From Sphingomonas lacusdianchii (GTDB lineage Bacteria; Pseudomonadota; Alphaproteobacteria; Sphingomonadales; Sphingomonadaceae), in contig NZ_JAKRET010000005.1 in NCBI RefSeq assembly GCF_022664395.1, forward strand, positions 124,001-188,000: 64,000 nucleotides of DNA, written 5' to 3'. The position numbers and the translations under genes were made by a program. The first letter of the stretch is position 1. Each line of letters starts with the position of its first letter. Below are positions 52,806 through 62,230 of this stretch, piece after piece. The notes beneath the pieces are model-generated. The model searched no databases. It saw nothing but the letters and a program-made list of their open reading frames with translations, and was not told where the DNA came from.

Positions 52806-53738
52806 TCATACGCGTAATAAAGTGTCGAATTTTGCAGCTAGTGCGCATGTTTCGGTTTCGCTGGTGCGAAGCCATTCGGCCGGCGGCTGGTTGCGGAACC
52901 AGGTATATTGCCGTTTGGCATATTGCCGCGTTGCGAAACGGGCTTCGCGTAGCGCTTCGTCGCGGGTCCATTCGCCGTTTTGCCAGCGTTCGATCTCGAT
53001 TACCCCGATCGCGCGACGGACCGAGGCCTGTGGCGCGACATCGTCGCGCGCCAGTAGCGCCGCCACTTCCTCGACCGCGCCGCCATCGAACATCGCCGCC
53101 AAGCGACGGTCGCAGCGTTCCGTCAGCCAGTCGCGCTCGGGCAGGAGAATGATCGGCGAAATGGCGATGCGATCACCGATGCCGCCGGTCCGGTCGCGCT
53201 GCCAGTCGGCAAGCGTCCGGCCGGTCGACCGCACCACTTCGAGGGCGCGGGCGATACGGGTGGTGTCGGCCGGGTTCAGCCGCGCGGCAGCTTCCGGGTC
53301 GGCGGATTTCAGCGCTTCGGCCGCGTCCGCGACCGGCAGCGCCCGGACCGTTTCGCGAATGGCGGGATCGATCTCCGGGACGGGCGCGATGCCGTCGATC
53401 AGCGTGCGTAGATACAGGCCGGTGCCGCCGACCAGTACCGGCAGCTTGCCAGCGGCATGGGCAGCGTCGATCTCGCGGATGGCGTCCTTCGCCCATGCTG
53501 GCGCCGAATAACTGTCCGCGCCGTCGACATGGCCGAACAGCCGGTGCGGCGCCTGTGCTTCCTCCTGTGGGGACGGCCGAGCGGAGAGGATGCGCAGGTC
53601 GCGATAGACCTGCGCGCTGTCGGCATTGATGACGACGCCGTCATGCGCGCGGGCAATTTCGATCGCGAGCGCGGACTTGCCGCTGGCGGTCGGGCCTGCG
53701 ATGAGCGCGACCCTCGGACGGTCAGGAGAATTCGCCAT
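52806..53738 (-). CDS. miaA: tRNA dimethylallyltransferase MiaA
   Basis: 310 aa from ATG 53738 (312 aa if ATG 53744). Adds the isopentenyl group to A37 of tRNAs reading UNN codons. P-loop [13 protein letters not shown], then [11 protein letters not shown] and [14 protein letters not shown]; the tRNA-binding C-terminus contains [13 protein letters not shown]. Neither start has a good ribosome binding site. The start codon overlaps that of divergent serB by 2 bases, so its promoter must lie inside serB. Confidence 0.95.
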   Translation of the reverse strand: MANSPDRPRVALIAGPTASGKSALAIEIARAHDGVVINADSAQVYRDLRILSARPSPQEEAQAPHRLFGHVDGADSYSAPAWAKDAIREIDAAHAAGKLPVLVGGTGLYLRTLIDGIAPVPEIDPAIRETVRALPVADAAEALKSADPEAAARLNPADTTRIARALEVVRSTGRTLADWQRDRTGGIGDRIAISPIILLPERDWLTERCDRRLAAMFDGGAVEEVAALLARDDVAPQASVRRAIGVIEIERWQNGEWTRDEALREARFATRQYAKRQYTWFRNQPPAEWLRTSETETCALAAKFDTLLRV

Positions 53739-54615
53739 GTTCATCGCCACGCTGATAGCAGCCGAATCGATCGCCGCGGGCGATATTTCCGAAGCGGTCA
53801 GCGAGATGGGCGAGCTTTGCGGCGTTACCGGCTGGAACTGGATCGACGAGGGCCGTGCTGCAGATATCCATTTCGCCGACGACATCGGCTGGGCATGGGG
53901 CGTGTTGGGGGGGCGTTTCCTTCGCACGGACATTGCCATCCAGCCCGCCACCGACCGCGAAAAGAAGCTGCTGGTCGCCGACATGGATTCGACGATGATC
54001 ACCGTCGAATGCATCGACGAACTTGCCGACTATGCCGGTATCAAGGCGCAGATCGCCGAAGTGACCGAGCGGGCGATGCGGGGCGAACTCGATTTCGCGT
54101 CGGCACTCGACGCGCGGGTGGCGCTGCTGGAGGGGCTGGAAGAAAGCGCGATCCAGCGCTGCCTTGAAGAGCGGGTCAAGCTGATGCCGGGGGCGAAGAC
54201 GCTGATCCGGACGATGCGCGCGCGGGGGGCGATGACGATCCTAGTGTCGGGCGGCTTCACCCGCTTCGCCGAGCCGGTCGGGACCGACCTCGGCATTCAC
54301 CGGATGATCGCCAACCGCCTACTGATCGAGGACGGCAAGCTGACCGGAAAGGTTCGCAAACCGATCGTCGATGCGACGACCAAGGAGGTCACGCTCCTCG
54401 AAGCGATCGACGAACTGGGGATCGATCCGGCGGCAACGCTGGCAGTGGGCGATGGTGCCAATGACCTGCCGATGATCCGTCGCGCGGGGCTGGGCGTCGC
54501 CTATCACGCCAAGCCGATCGTCGCCGCCGAAGCAGGCGTGCGGATCGACCATAACGACCTGACCGCGCTGCTTTATATACAGGGGATCGCGTCCGCCGCC
54601 TGGGCGGCGGACTGA
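53737..54615 (+). CDS. serB: Phosphoserine phosphatase SerB
   Basis: 292 aa from ATG 53737 with AGGAG 8-12 bases upstream, inside miaA. HAD-family phosphatase ending serine synthesis: nucleophile Asp82 and Asp84 in [12 protein letters not shown], Ser in VSGGFTRF, and the metal site [10 protein letters not shown]. The first 70 residues are the ACT-like N-terminal domain of SerB. It is divergent from miaA with overlapping start codons and convergent with the SPOR gene. Confidence 0.95.
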   Translation: MFIATLIAAESIAAGDISEAVSEMGELCGVTGWNWIDEGRAADIHFADDIGWAWGVLGGRFLRTDIAIQPATDREKKLLVADMDSTMITVECIDELADYAGIKAQIAEVTERAMRGELDFASALDARVALLEGLEESAIQRCLEERVKLMPGAKTLIRTMRARGAMTILVSGGFTRFAEPVGTDLGIHRMIANRLLIEDGKLTGKVRKPIVDATTKEVTLLEAIDELGIDPAATLAVGDGANDLPMIRRAGLGVAYHAKPIVAAEAGVRIDHNDLTALLYIQGIASAAWAAD

Positions 54616-54618
54616 AGA

Positions 54619-55506
54619 TCAGCGTTTGACCGGCACGCAGGTTGTCGGGCGGATCGCGGCACAGGCGCGGCTCGCCTCGGCACTGCTGGCGAACGGGCCG
54701 ACCTGCAACCGGGTGACCCCGCCGGCATCGTCGTAAAAGGGCTGACGGCCGGCGAACTTGCTCGCGACCTCGGCCCATAGCCGCCGCGCATTGCCCGCAT
54801 CACGGAACGCGCCGAGCTGTACGCGCCAATCGCCATTGGCGACCTGCGGCTTCGTGATGGGCTTGGGGGCGGGGGCAGGCTTCGGGGGTGGCCCGGACGG
54901 CTTGACCTGCGCCGGTGGCACGGTCGCGACGGGGAGGGTGGGCCGTCCCGCACCGCGTTCCAGATCGCGCGCCATCATCAGTGCCGCCTGCCGGTCGGGC
55001 AACGGGACGTAGCGGTCCATCTGTGCCAGCGTCGCCGACGCCTGCGGCAATCCGGCCGACGACGCGCGCGTCATCAGCGCATAGGCGCGTCGCCAGTCCT
55101 TCGGGACGGCATCGCCGTTAAACAACATAGTGCCGAGCACGAACTGGCTACGCGCCTCTCCCCGCGCGGCGGATTTCTCCAACCATCGCACGGCTTCGGC
55201 GCGCTTGCCGTTCTGGAACAGGATCAGGCCGTAATTGTCCTCGGCCTGGCGATGGCCCTGCTGGGCGGCGCGGGTATACCATGTTTCGGCTTCGGTCAGG
55301 CTCATCGGCACGCCGCGGCCAAGCTTGTACGCCTGCCCCAGATTGAACTGCGCATCGGCGTCGCCCGCGACCGCCGGCTCGCGCCATTCGCGCACCGCCG
55401 TCACCCAGTCGCCGCGCGACCACGCCTCGACCCCGGCCTTCACATCGGCCAGCGCCGGTGCCGCCAGCATCGCCACCACCATCGCCAGCCCCGTCGCAGC
55501 GCGCAT
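54619..55506 (-). CDS. Secreted SPOR-domain protein with Sel1 repeats
   Basis: 295 aa from ATG 55506 (AGGGAA upstream); ATG 55527 is an alternative. Signal peptide to about residue 21 (LAMVVAMLAAPALA). Sel1-type TPR repeats follow (about 30-175: DAQFNLGQAYKLGRGVP, RSQFVLGTMLFNGDAVP), then a Pro-rich linker and a C-terminal SPOR domain (about 215-290: DWRVQLGAFRD, FASSAEASRAC). SPOR domains bind denuded septal peptidoglycan, so a role at the division site is likely. It lies back to back with the parA operon, which encodes a second SPOR protein. Confidence 0.88.
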   Translation of the reverse strand: MRAATGLAMVVAMLAAPALADVKAGVEAWSRGDWVTAVREWREPAVAGDADAQFNLGQAYKLGRGVPMSLTEAETWYTRAAQQGHRQAEDNYGLILFQNGKRAEAVRWLEKSAARGEARSQFVLGTMLFNGDAVPKDWRRAYALMTRASSAGLPQASATLAQMDRYVPLPDRQAALMMARDLERGAGRPTLPVATVPPAQVKPSGPPPKPAPAPKPITKPQVANGDWRVQLGAFRDAGNARRLWAEVASKFAGRQPFYDDAGGVTRLQVGPFASSAEASRACAAIRPTTCVPVKR

Positions 55507-55659
55507 CCGAATTCCCTTTGCGATCATGCCGATCCATTACCAGCGCTTGGCGGTCTGCGGAACGGCTTTCGCGATCCGCCGTCCCCGTACCGGACGTTAA
55601 CCGCATTTTAGCGACGACCATGCGACTCCCGGCGCCAAGAGAAGGGAGACGTTGGCGGC

Positions 55660-56364
55660 ATGCGCGTTCTGGCGGTGGCATCGCAAAAGGGCGGATCGGG
55701 CAAGACGACCTTGTCCGGCCATCTCGCCGTGCAGGCGGAGCGGGCGGGCGCCGGGCCGGTCGTGATGGTCGATATCGATCCGCAGGGATCGCTGGCCGAC
55801 TGGTGGAATGCACGCGTCTCCGACGAACCCGCCTTTGCGCACACGCTGGTCGCACGACTGGCCGCCGATCTGGAGACGCTGCGCGGGCACGGCTTCAAAC
55901 TGGCGGTGATCGACACGCCGCCGGCCATCACCATGGCGATCCAGAGCGTGATCGCCGTCGCCGAACTGATCGTGGTGCCGACCCGGCCCAGCCCGCACGA
56001 CCTGCGGGCAGTCGGGGCGACGGTCGACCTGTGCGACCGTGCCGGCAAACCGCTGGTATTCGTGGTCAATGCTGCGACGCCGAGGGCGAAAATCACGAGT
56101 GAGGCAACAATGGCGCTGTCGCAGCACGGCACCGTCGCGCCGGTGACGATCCATCATCGCGTTGATTTCGCATCGTCGATGGTCGACGGCCGCACGGTCA
56201 TGGAGATCGACCCGATGTCGAAATCGAGCGCGGAGATCGAGGCGTTGTGGTCCTATATCCAGGACCGGCTGGAAAAGAATTTCCGCCGTACCGTGTTCGC
56301 GGTGCCGACCCTGCCGGGCGGACCACGGGCGACGGGCGGTTTCGGCCGGCGCGTACGGGGCTAG
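55660..56364 (+). CDS. ParA-family ATPase (orphan)
   Basis: 234 aa. Deviant Walker A ASQKGGSGKTTL with the ParA/MinD signature Lys10 and Lys15; Walker A' MVDIDPQGSLADWW and Walker B LAVIDTPP. There is no N-terminal DNA-binding domain, so it resembles small plasmid ParF-type or positioning ATPases. No parB is adjacent. It is followed after 2 bases by an RHH-like gene and then a SPOR gene, suggesting a positioning system tied to cell division rather than chromosome ParABS. Confidence 0.92.
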   Translation: MRVLAVASQKGGSGKTTLSGHLAVQAERAGAGPVVMVDIDPQGSLADWWNARVSDEPAFAHTLVARLAADLETLRGHGFKLAVIDTPPAITMAIQSVIAVAELIVVPTRPSPHDLRAVGATVDLCDRAGKPLVFVVNAATPRAKITSEATMALSQHGTVAPVTIHHRVDFASSMVDGRTVMEIDPMSKSSAEIEALWSYIQDRLEKNFRRTVFAVPTLPGGPRATGGFGRRVRG

Positions 56365-56366
56365 TC

Positions 56367-56750
56367 ATGGGGGCACCGCGCAATCCGGCGCAGATCAATC
56401 CGGGCCTGCTGGCACGCAAGGGCGAAGCGCGCCCGGCGATGCGACCGCATGGGACCGGCGACGCGACCGATCCCGGCGACGATCTCGGCTGGAACGACCT
56501 TGGCGAGACGATGCCGGTTCCGGCAGTGTTGCACGAGCGTGCGAAACTGCAGACGGCAACCGGTGACGCCATCACGCTGCGGCTCGACGCCGATCGGCTG
56601 TTGCGGCTGCGGCTGGCGGCGACGGTGCGCAATCTTTCGCCCGAAGCGTTCATTCTCGAAACACTCGACCGGTCCCTCCCGTCGACGTCCGACATCGCGG
56701 CGCTCGTTCAGCGCCTTGCCCCCGATGGGGCCGCAAAGGGTGCGCAATGA
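56367..56750 (+). CDS. Small basic protein with ribbon-helix-helix-like C-terminus
   Basis: 127 aa. Residues 1-50 are polar and Pro/Gly-rich, probably disordered, with several Arg. Residues about 67-105 have the order strand (AITLRLD), helix (ADRLLRLRLAATVRN), turn, helix (SPEAFILETLDRSL), which fits a ribbon-helix-helix DNA-binding fold such as ParG/CopG. By analogy with ParF-ParG it could be the ParA partner. Its stop overlaps the next gene by 4 bases. The fold call is by eye. Confidence 0.75.
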   Translation: MGAPRNPAQINPGLLARKGEARPAMRPHGTGDATDPGDDLGWNDLGETMPVPAVLHERAKLQTATGDAITLRLDADRLLRLRLAATVRNLSPEAFILETLDRSLPSTSDIAALVQRLAPDGAAKGAQ

Positions 56751-57988
56751 AGACCCATTTGTTCGTATCGATCGGCCTCGCGGCAACCATGCTTGGCGGT
56801 TCGCTGGCGCTCGTTGCCAGCGGCACCATGGCGGTGGCGTCGTCCGAGCAGGGCATGGCGCAGAAGCTGGCCGGCAAGGCGGCGAAAGCGCTGGCCAAGC
56901 GGCGCGGTGACGAAGCGGTTACCTTTGCCGAACAGGCGGTCGCGCTGATGCCGCGCGATGCGGGATATCGCACCCTGTTGGGCAGGGCCTATCTGCAGGC
57001 CGGTCGCTTCGCCTCGGCGGCGCAGGCGTTCAGCGACGTGCTGGCGCTGAACCCCGCCGATGGTCGCGCGGCGCTGAACCTGGCGCTGGCGCAGACGGCG
57101 ACCGGCGAATGGGTGGCGGCGCGTGAAACGCTGAGCGCCCATGCTGCGAGGATCACCGATGCAGATCGCGGGTTGGCGCTGGCACTTGCCGGCGATCCGG
57201 CGGGAGGCATCGCGTTGCTCGGCAATGCGGCGCGCGATCCGGCGGCGACCGCGACGATGCGGCAGAATCTGGCGCTGGCACTGGCGCTCGACGGACGCTG
57301 GGTCGAGGCGCGGACGATCGCGTCGGTCGATATGTCGCCCGAACAGGTCGATGCGCGGCTGGTCGAATGGGCCGGCTTCGCGCGGCCGCAATCGGCGGCG
57401 CAGCAGGTGGCGGCGTTGCTGGGCGTGACGCCGGTGGTCGATCGCGGGCAGCCGGTGCAACTCGCCTTGGCGGCGCCGGGCGACGCAGCGCCGGTGGCGG
57501 TCGCGCGGGCGGCAGCCGAGCCGGTCGTTGTGCCGCCGGCGCCTGACGCAGCCCCGACGCAACTGGCGGCGATCGTGCGGCCGGCGATCACCTTCGCCCC
57601 GCGGCAGGAGATCGTCCAAGCGCTGCCGCGCGACTATCGCGGGGCGGGCGGGCGTTCCGTTGCGCCGGTTCGTATGGCCGCCGCCCCACGCAGCGCGGGT
57701 GACTATTATGTGCAGCTCGGCGCGTTCGACAATGCGGCGGTTGCCCGTACGGCATGGCGGCGTCTGAGCCGAAACGTACCCCGGCTTGCCGAAATGTCGC
57801 CGCAGGGTATGCAGGCAAGCGTCCGTGGCGCCAGCTTCTATCGGCTGTCGGTCGGCGGGCTCGCGCGGGCCGATGCGGCGTCGCTGTGCAGCAGCGTCCG
57901 GGCGAAGGGCGACCGTTGCTTCGTTCGCACCCATGCCGGCGAACAAATTGCGAGCTGGGCCGGTCCCGAACGGCTCGCATCGCGCTAA
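56747..57988 (+). CDS. SPOR-domain protein with TPR repeats
   Basis: 413 aa. An N-terminal signal or anchor segment (about 5-30), TPR repeats (about 45-170: AVALMPRDAGYRTLLGRAYL, ADGRAALNLALAQTATGEW), a low-complexity Ala/Pro/Val linker, and a C-terminal SPOR domain (about 335-405: DYYVQLGAFDNAAVARTAW, RLSVGGLARADAASLC). Probably periplasmic and recruited to septal peptidoglycan. Translationally coupled to the RHH-like gene and thus part of the parA operon. Confidence 0.88.
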   Translation: MKTHLFVSIGLAATMLGGSLALVASGTMAVASSEQGMAQKLAGKAAKALAKRRGDEAVTFAEQAVALMPRDAGYRTLLGRAYLQAGRFASAAQAFSDVLALNPADGRAALNLALAQTATGEWVAARETLSAHAARITDADRGLALALAGDPAGGIALLGNAARDPAATATMRQNLALALALDGRWVEARTIASVDMSPEQVDARLVEWAGFARPQSAAQQVAALLGVTPVVDRGQPVQLALAAPGDAAPVAVARAAAEPVVVPPAPDAAPTQLAAIVRPAITFAPRQEIVQALPRDYRGAGGRSVAPVRMAAAPRSAGDYYVQLGAFDNAAVARTAWRRLSRNVPRLAEMSPQGMQASVRGASFYRLSVGGLARADAASLCSSVRAKGDRCFVRTHAGEQIASWAGPERLASR

Positions 57989-58017
57989 ACCAGTTTCCCG
58001 AGCCTCTCCCAGGAGGA

Positions 58018-58049
58018 GGCGGCGCGTTCCGTTACAGGAACGCGCCGCC
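58018..58049. terminator. Bidirectional hairpin at the pyrC end
   Basis: Perfect 13-bp stem GGCGGCGCGTTCC/GGAACGCGCCGCC around GTTACA, followed by CTTTAT on the plus strand. The stem contains the last codons and stop of the minus-strand pyrC-like gene, and ends the plus-strand parA operon 30 bases after its last stop. Confidence 0.85.
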
Positions 58050-59234
58050 CTTTATCACCCGCACTGCGCGGCCCTGCACCGGCAGCCCGTCGAACGGGGT
58101 GTTTGCCGCCTTGCCCGCCAGCGCATCGGCGCGAACCTGCCACGGCAAATCCTGATCGACGACGATCAGGTCGGCCGGCGCTCCAATCGTCAGCGTGCCC
58201 GAATCGAGCCCGAGCAGCTTCGCAGGATTGCGCGCCAATAGCGCGAACAGGCGATCGAGCCCGATCAGCCCGTCGCGGACCAGCCCCAGTCCCAACGCCA
58301 GCAGCGTCTCCGCCCCCGCCATGCCCGGCTCCGAATCGGCGAAGGGCAGGCGCTTTGCCTCGGGTCCGCGCGGATCATGGCCCGAACACAGCACGTCGAT
58401 CGTCCCGTCCGCCAGCGCGGCGCGTGCCGCCCGCCGATCGCCTTCGTCGCGCAGCGGCGGGGAGAGATGGGCGAAGGTGCGGAAATCGCTCATCGCGATG
58501 TCGGAAAAATAGAGATGCGCGGGGGTGATGCCGCATGTCACGCGGACCCCCCGCCGCTTCGCCGCCCGGATGAGGTCGAATCCGGCAGCGGTCGTGACCT
58601 GCCGGAAATGCAGCCGTGCGCCGGTATCCTCGGCCAGCATCACGTCGCGGGCGATCGCGAGCGCCTCCGCCATGGCCGGCGCCGCGGGCAGGCCAAGCCG
58701 GGTCGCGGTCTCGCCCGATGTCGCCACCGCATCGCCCGCCAACCCGCCATCCTCGGCATGCGCCACCACCACGAGGTTGCAGTCGCGCGCATAGGCCAGC
58801 ACCTTGCGCATGACCCCGCTGTCGGCGATCCAGCGTCGCCCGGTCGCGACCGCCACCGCGCCGGCTTCGGCATTGATCGCCATTTCGGCGAGGTCGGTGC
58901 CGCGCAGCCCCTGAGTCGCGGCCGACAGCGGATGAATCCAGATGTCGGGCTTGCCCATATGCGCCGCGCGCGCGACGATGCCCGGATCGTCGAGCACGGG
59001 TGCCTGATCGGGCATCAGCCCAACGCGGACGATCCCGCCGGCCCGACATGCCGCCGCATCAATGCCGAATACGCCGAGATCGACGATCGCGGGCGCCAGC
59101 AGCTTGCCTGCAATGTCGATGCGTTCGGCATCCGGCGCGTCCTGCGTGATCAGGTCGCCGGTGACTGACAGGTCGCCCTTGCGAACGCCGTGGTCGGGGC
59201 AGACCAACGTGCCGCCGGTGAAGATCATGTTCAT
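58032..59234 (-). CDS. pyrC: Dihydroorotase-like protein, probably catalytically inactive (PyrC')
   Basis: 400 aa from ATG 59234, overlapping the pyrB stop by 4 bases. The amidohydrolase fold is clear ([35 protein letters not shown]), but the metal-binding HxH is replaced by G54-V-F56, the later His of the HVST region is replaced in FRQVTT, TPHHL reads TPAHL, and the catalytic Asp near SGHDPRG is missing. Such inactive homologues (PyrC', pseudo-DHOase) are structural partners of aspartate carbamoyltransferase in Pseudomonas and others. An active dihydroorotase should therefore be encoded elsewhere. Confidence 0.9.
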   Translation of the reverse strand: MNMIFTGGTLVCPDHGVRKGDLSVTGDLITQDAPDAERIDIAGKLLAPAIVDLGVFGIDAAACRAGGIVRVGLMPDQAPVLDDPGIVARAAHMGKPDIWIHPLSAATQGLRGTDLAEMAINAEAGAVAVATGRRWIADSGVMRKVLAYARDCNLVVVAHAEDGGLAGDAVATSGETATRLGLPAAPAMAEALAIARDVMLAEDTGARLHFRQVTTAAGFDLIRAAKRRGVRVTCGITPAHLYFSDIAMSDFRTFAHLSPPLRDEGDRRAARAALADGTIDVLCSGHDPRGPEAKRLPFADSEPGMAGAETLLALGLGLVRDGLIGLDRLFALLARNPAKLLGLDSGTLTIGAPADLIVVDQDLPWQVRADALAGKAANTPFDGLPVQGRAVRVIKGGAFL

Positions 59235-60220
59235 GCCCAGCCCTCCACGCCGCGACTGCGCCGGGTCAGCACGTCGAGGCATGCCATGCGCACCGCGACG
59301 CCCATTTCGACCTGTTCGGTGATCGTCGACCGTTCGGGATCGTCGGCAACGTCGCTGGTGATCTCGATCCCGCGGTTCATCGGACCGGGATGCATGACGA
59401 TCGCATGCGGTTCGGCGCGCGTCAGCCGTTCGCGGGTCAGGCCGTAGCGCAAATGATATTCGCGGGTCGACGGGATGAAGCCGCCATTCATCCGCTCATT
59501 CTGCAACCGCAGCATCATCACGACATCGGCGCCTTCCAACGCGGCATCGAAATCGGTGAAGGGGGTGACGCCCATCGATTCGATCGCCTGCGGCATCAGC
59601 GTCGTCGGCGCGACGACGCGGACTTCGGCGGCCAACGTCGTGAGCGCCAGAATGTTCGACCGCGCGACCCGGCTGTGCAGGATGTCGCCGCAGATCACGA
59701 CCCGCTTGTGGGCGATCTCGCCCAGCCGTCGGCGGATGGTGAGCGCGTCGAGCAGCGCTTGGGTCGGGTGCTCGTGCCAGCCATCGCCGGCGTTCAGCAC
59801 CGGGCAGTCGACCTTGTCGGCGATCAACTGCACCGCGCCCGACGAACTGTGGCGGATGACGATGACGTCGGCGCGCATCGCATTGAGCGTGACGGCGGTG
59901 TCGATCAGCGTCTCGCCCTTCTTCACGCTCGACTGGCCGGCATGCATGTTGACGACATCTGCGCCCAGCCGCTTGCCGGCGATTTCGAACGACAGCAGCG
60001 TGCGGGTGCTGTTCTCGAAAAAGGCGTTGATTTGCGTCACGCCGTCCAGCCGGTGGTCGCCGGGCGCGCGGCTGCGATTGGCGTCGATCCATTGTTCGGC
60101 TTCGTCGAGCAGGAACAGGATTTCATGGGGCTGCAACCCCTCTATCCCGGTCAGGTGGCGATGCGGGAAAACGGCGCCCCCATCGATCATGGCGGCGGGG
60201 CGGTGGTCTGAGCTAGGCAT
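59231..60220 (-). CDS. pyrB: Aspartate carbamoyltransferase catalytic subunit
   Basis: 329 aa. Forms carbamoyl-aspartate in pyrimidine synthesis. The carbamoyl-phosphate site [13 protein letters not shown] (about 67-79) and the 80s-loop Lys in [10 protein letters not shown] are present, as are HPTQALLD and MHPGPMNRG. The N-terminus is about 15 residues longer than in E. coli, as usual for enzymes that pair with a PyrC-like subunit. No pyrI is present. It overlaps the pyrC-like gene. Confidence 0.96.
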   Translation of the reverse strand: MPSSDHRPAAMIDGGAVFPHRHLTGIEGLQPHEILFLLDEAEQWIDANRSRAPGDHRLDGVTQINAFFENSTRTLLSFEIAGKRLGADVVNMHAGQSSVKKGETLIDTAVTLNAMRADVIVIRHSSSGAVQLIADKVDCPVLNAGDGWHEHPTQALLDALTIRRRLGEIAHKRVVICGDILHSRVARSNILALTTLAAEVRVVAPTTLMPQAIESMGVTPFTDFDAALEGADVVMMLRLQNERMNGGFIPSTREYHLRYGLTRERLTRAEPHAIVMHPGPMNRGIEITSDVADDPERSTITEQVEMGVAVRMACLDVLTRRSRGVEGWA

Positions 60221-60260
60221 CGAGGCGACCGGTTAAGCCGGAGGGCGCGCGCGCGCAAGG

Positions 60261-60731
60261 TCAGGCGAGCGGAACGTTGACCAGCGCATCGATCGCGCCT
60301 TGCAGGATATAGGCGGCGGCGAGCTTGTCGACGCGCTCGGCGCGTTTGGCGCGGCTCAGATCCTCGGCGATCATCTGCCGCTCGACCGCGACCGTCGACC
60401 AGCGTTCGTCCCACAGGAAGATCGGCAGGCCCGTGTCGTCGAGATTGCGGGCGAAGGCGCGGACCGATTGCGTGCGGGGCGAATCGCTGCCGTCCATGTT
60501 GAGCGGCAGGCCGATGACGATGCCGCGTACCGATTGCTGCCGGATTAGCGTGTTCAGCTGCGCCTTGTCCGCCGTGAACTTGGTGCGGTTGACCAGAACG
60601 GCCGGGCTGGCGAAACTCCACCCGGCGTCGCACAATGCCGTGCCGATCGTCTTGGTGCCGACGTCCAGCCCGATCAGTCGTCCGCCATCGGGCAGCGCGT
60701 CGCGAAAGACGGCGCGGTCTTCGGTAATCAT
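60261..60731 (-). CDS. ruvX: RuvX/YqgF Holliday-junction resolvase-like protein
   Basis: 156 aa from ATG 60731 (GGGAGA upstream), overlapping the previous stop by 4 bases. RNase H-like fold with [38 protein letters not shown] and [14 protein letters not shown]; the acidic residues of the catalytic site are kept. It acts in 16S rRNA 5' processing or DNA repair. It is 40 bases upstream of pyrB. Confidence 0.93.
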   Translation of the reverse strand: MITEDRAVFRDALPDGGRLIGLDVGTKTIGTALCDAGWSFASPAVLVNRTKFTADKAQLNTLIRQQSVRGIVIGLPLNMDGSDSPRTQSVRAFARNLDDTGLPIFLWDERWSTVAVERQMIAEDLSRAKRAERVDKLAAAYILQGAIDALVNVPLA

Positions 60732-61837
60732 CGTTTCTCCCACGCCGCCAGCCGGCGCAGCGCGTCGAGGCGGACATTCGCCCAGAACAGGCTGTAATCA
60801 TAGACGTGCCAGTTATTGCCCGGCAGCACATAGGGGCCGAGATCGGGCGGATTGTCGCCGATCAGCAGGAAGCCGCGTTCGTCGCACCGGGCGGGGACGA
60901 GGCCGGGCGCCATAGTCGCATCCTCCAGCGCCTTGTCGGGGATCAGCGTGCCGCGATTGGCGCTGGCGGGCGCAGCGGCATTGGCGGTGCCGGTCAGCGG
61001 ATTGGTGCAGACCATCGGCGTGCCCTTGCGCGGGCGGCCGTCGAAGCCGGTCGAGGCGTCATATTGCTCGACGATCAGCGCCGGGTCGGCGGGTTCGGCG
61101 AAGCTTTGCCATGACAGGATGCAACCGGCCTGATCGGCAGTGGCGCATTCGGCCAAGCCGAGTGCCGTGAGATCGGTCGCCTTCGATACCGGCCAGCCGA
61201 CGACATAGGCGGCGACGATCCGGCGGGTGAGGGGGGTGCCGGCGACTTTCTCGCGCAGCAAGCGCGTCAGGTGCAGTGCACCCTGGCTATGCCCGGCGAG
61301 GATGATCGGCCGTTTGGGGTCGGCTTCGGCGACGAAGCTGTCGAAGGCGGCCGCCACGTCGCGATAGGCGAGGTCGAGCGCCTGGGTGGCGGCCGCATCG
61401 CTGGTCAGGAACGCGCCGAACGTCGCCTGGCGATAGCGCGGTGCCCAGACCCGGCCGGCGGCGCTGAACGCGCTGGCCTGTCCGCGCAGGAACACCTGGG
61501 CGCGGGCGTTGGTCTCGCTGTCGTTCAGCGCGGCGTTCCACCGATCGGTGCCGACGAACGAAGTCGGATGGAGGAAGAAGATTTCGGCATTGCCGGGTGC
61601 GGTCCTCGTGAGGCCCTGCGGCAGCCAGTCGATCGGTGTGTTGGTCAGTCCCGGCCGCGCGAACCACATCGCGCGGTCGGCATAGGCGTTGGCGGGCATC
61701 GCCGGTTCGGCGCGAAAGGCGACGCTCGGCACCATCGCGCGGCGCAACAGGTCGTTGCCGAACAGGCGAAACGCGAACAGCGCCGCGATCGCGAGGACGA
61801 TCAGCGCCGCCACGACATACAGGAACTTGCGCGCCAA
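60728..61837 (-). CDS. DUF3089 alpha/beta-hydrolase, membrane-anchored
   Basis: 369 aa from TTG 61837 with GGAGA about 6 bases upstream; no ATG fits, and the open frame upstream overlaps gatC. An N-terminal signal anchor ([19 protein letters not shown]) is followed by the DUF3089 domain with FFLHPTSF, the nucleophile elbow [11 protein letters not shown] and [10 protein letters not shown] near the end. An esterase or lipase activity on an unknown substrate is likely. It overlaps ruvX. Confidence 0.88.
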   Translation of the reverse strand: MARKFLYVVAALIVLAIAALFAFRLFGNDLLRRAMVPSVAFRAEPAMPANAYADRAMWFARPGLTNTPIDWLPQGLTRTAPGNAEIFFLHPTSFVGTDRWNAALNDSETNARAQVFLRGQASAFSAAGRVWAPRYRQATFGAFLTSDAAATQALDLAYRDVAAAFDSFVAEADPKRPIILAGHSQGALHLTRLLREKVAGTPLTRRIVAAYVVGWPVSKATDLTALGLAECATADQAGCILSWQSFAEPADPALIVEQYDASTGFDGRPRKGTPMVCTNPLTGTANAAAPASANRGTLIPDKALEDATMAPGLVPARCDERGFLLIGDNPPDLGPYVLPGNNWHVYDYSLFWANVRLDALRRLAAWEKR

Positions 61838-61942
61838 ACCGATCTCCGCTGGTGATTGCGCCCTAGGTGCGGGAAGCGGCGTTCCCGTGCAACCGCTTTG
61901 CGGTGCTTGTGGGGGGCGCGGCGGGATGCTAGCCGCCGTGCC

Positions 61943-62230
61943 ATGTCCGTCGAACCTGCAACCGTCAAACGCGTGGCCGGCCTTGCCCGTATCGCGATCA
62001 CCGATGCCGAAGCCGAAAAGCTCGCACCCGAACTCGGCAACATCCTCGGCTTCATCGAGCAACTGGGCGAGGTCGATACCAGCGGCGTCGAGCCGATGAC
62101 CGCCGTCATCCCCAATCATCTGCGCCTGCGCGACGATGTCGTCACCGATGGCGATGTGCGCGACAAGGTGCTCGCCAACGCGCCGCAGGGCGAGCATGGC
62201 TTTTTCACCGTTCCGAAAGTGATCGAATAG
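61943..62230 (+). CDS. gatC: Asp/Glu-tRNA(Asn/Gln) amidotransferase subunit C
   Basis: 95 aa. Wraps around GatA and GatB and stabilises the GatCAB complex. N-terminal [20 protein letters not shown] and the conserved VEPMTAV-P-N-LR-D stretch. ATG 61943. Its stop overlaps the GTG of gatA by one base. Confidence 0.95.
   Translation: MSVEPATVKRVAGLARIAITDAEAEKLAPELGNILGFIEQLGEVDTSGVEPMTAVIPNHLRLRDDVVTDGDVRDKVLANAPQGEHGFFTVPKVIE

Noticed and set aside
53739..54014. Long N-terminal extension of miaA
   Set aside because: The added residues are antisense to serB and have no MiaA similarity; the family begins at the P-loop region shortly after ATG 53738.
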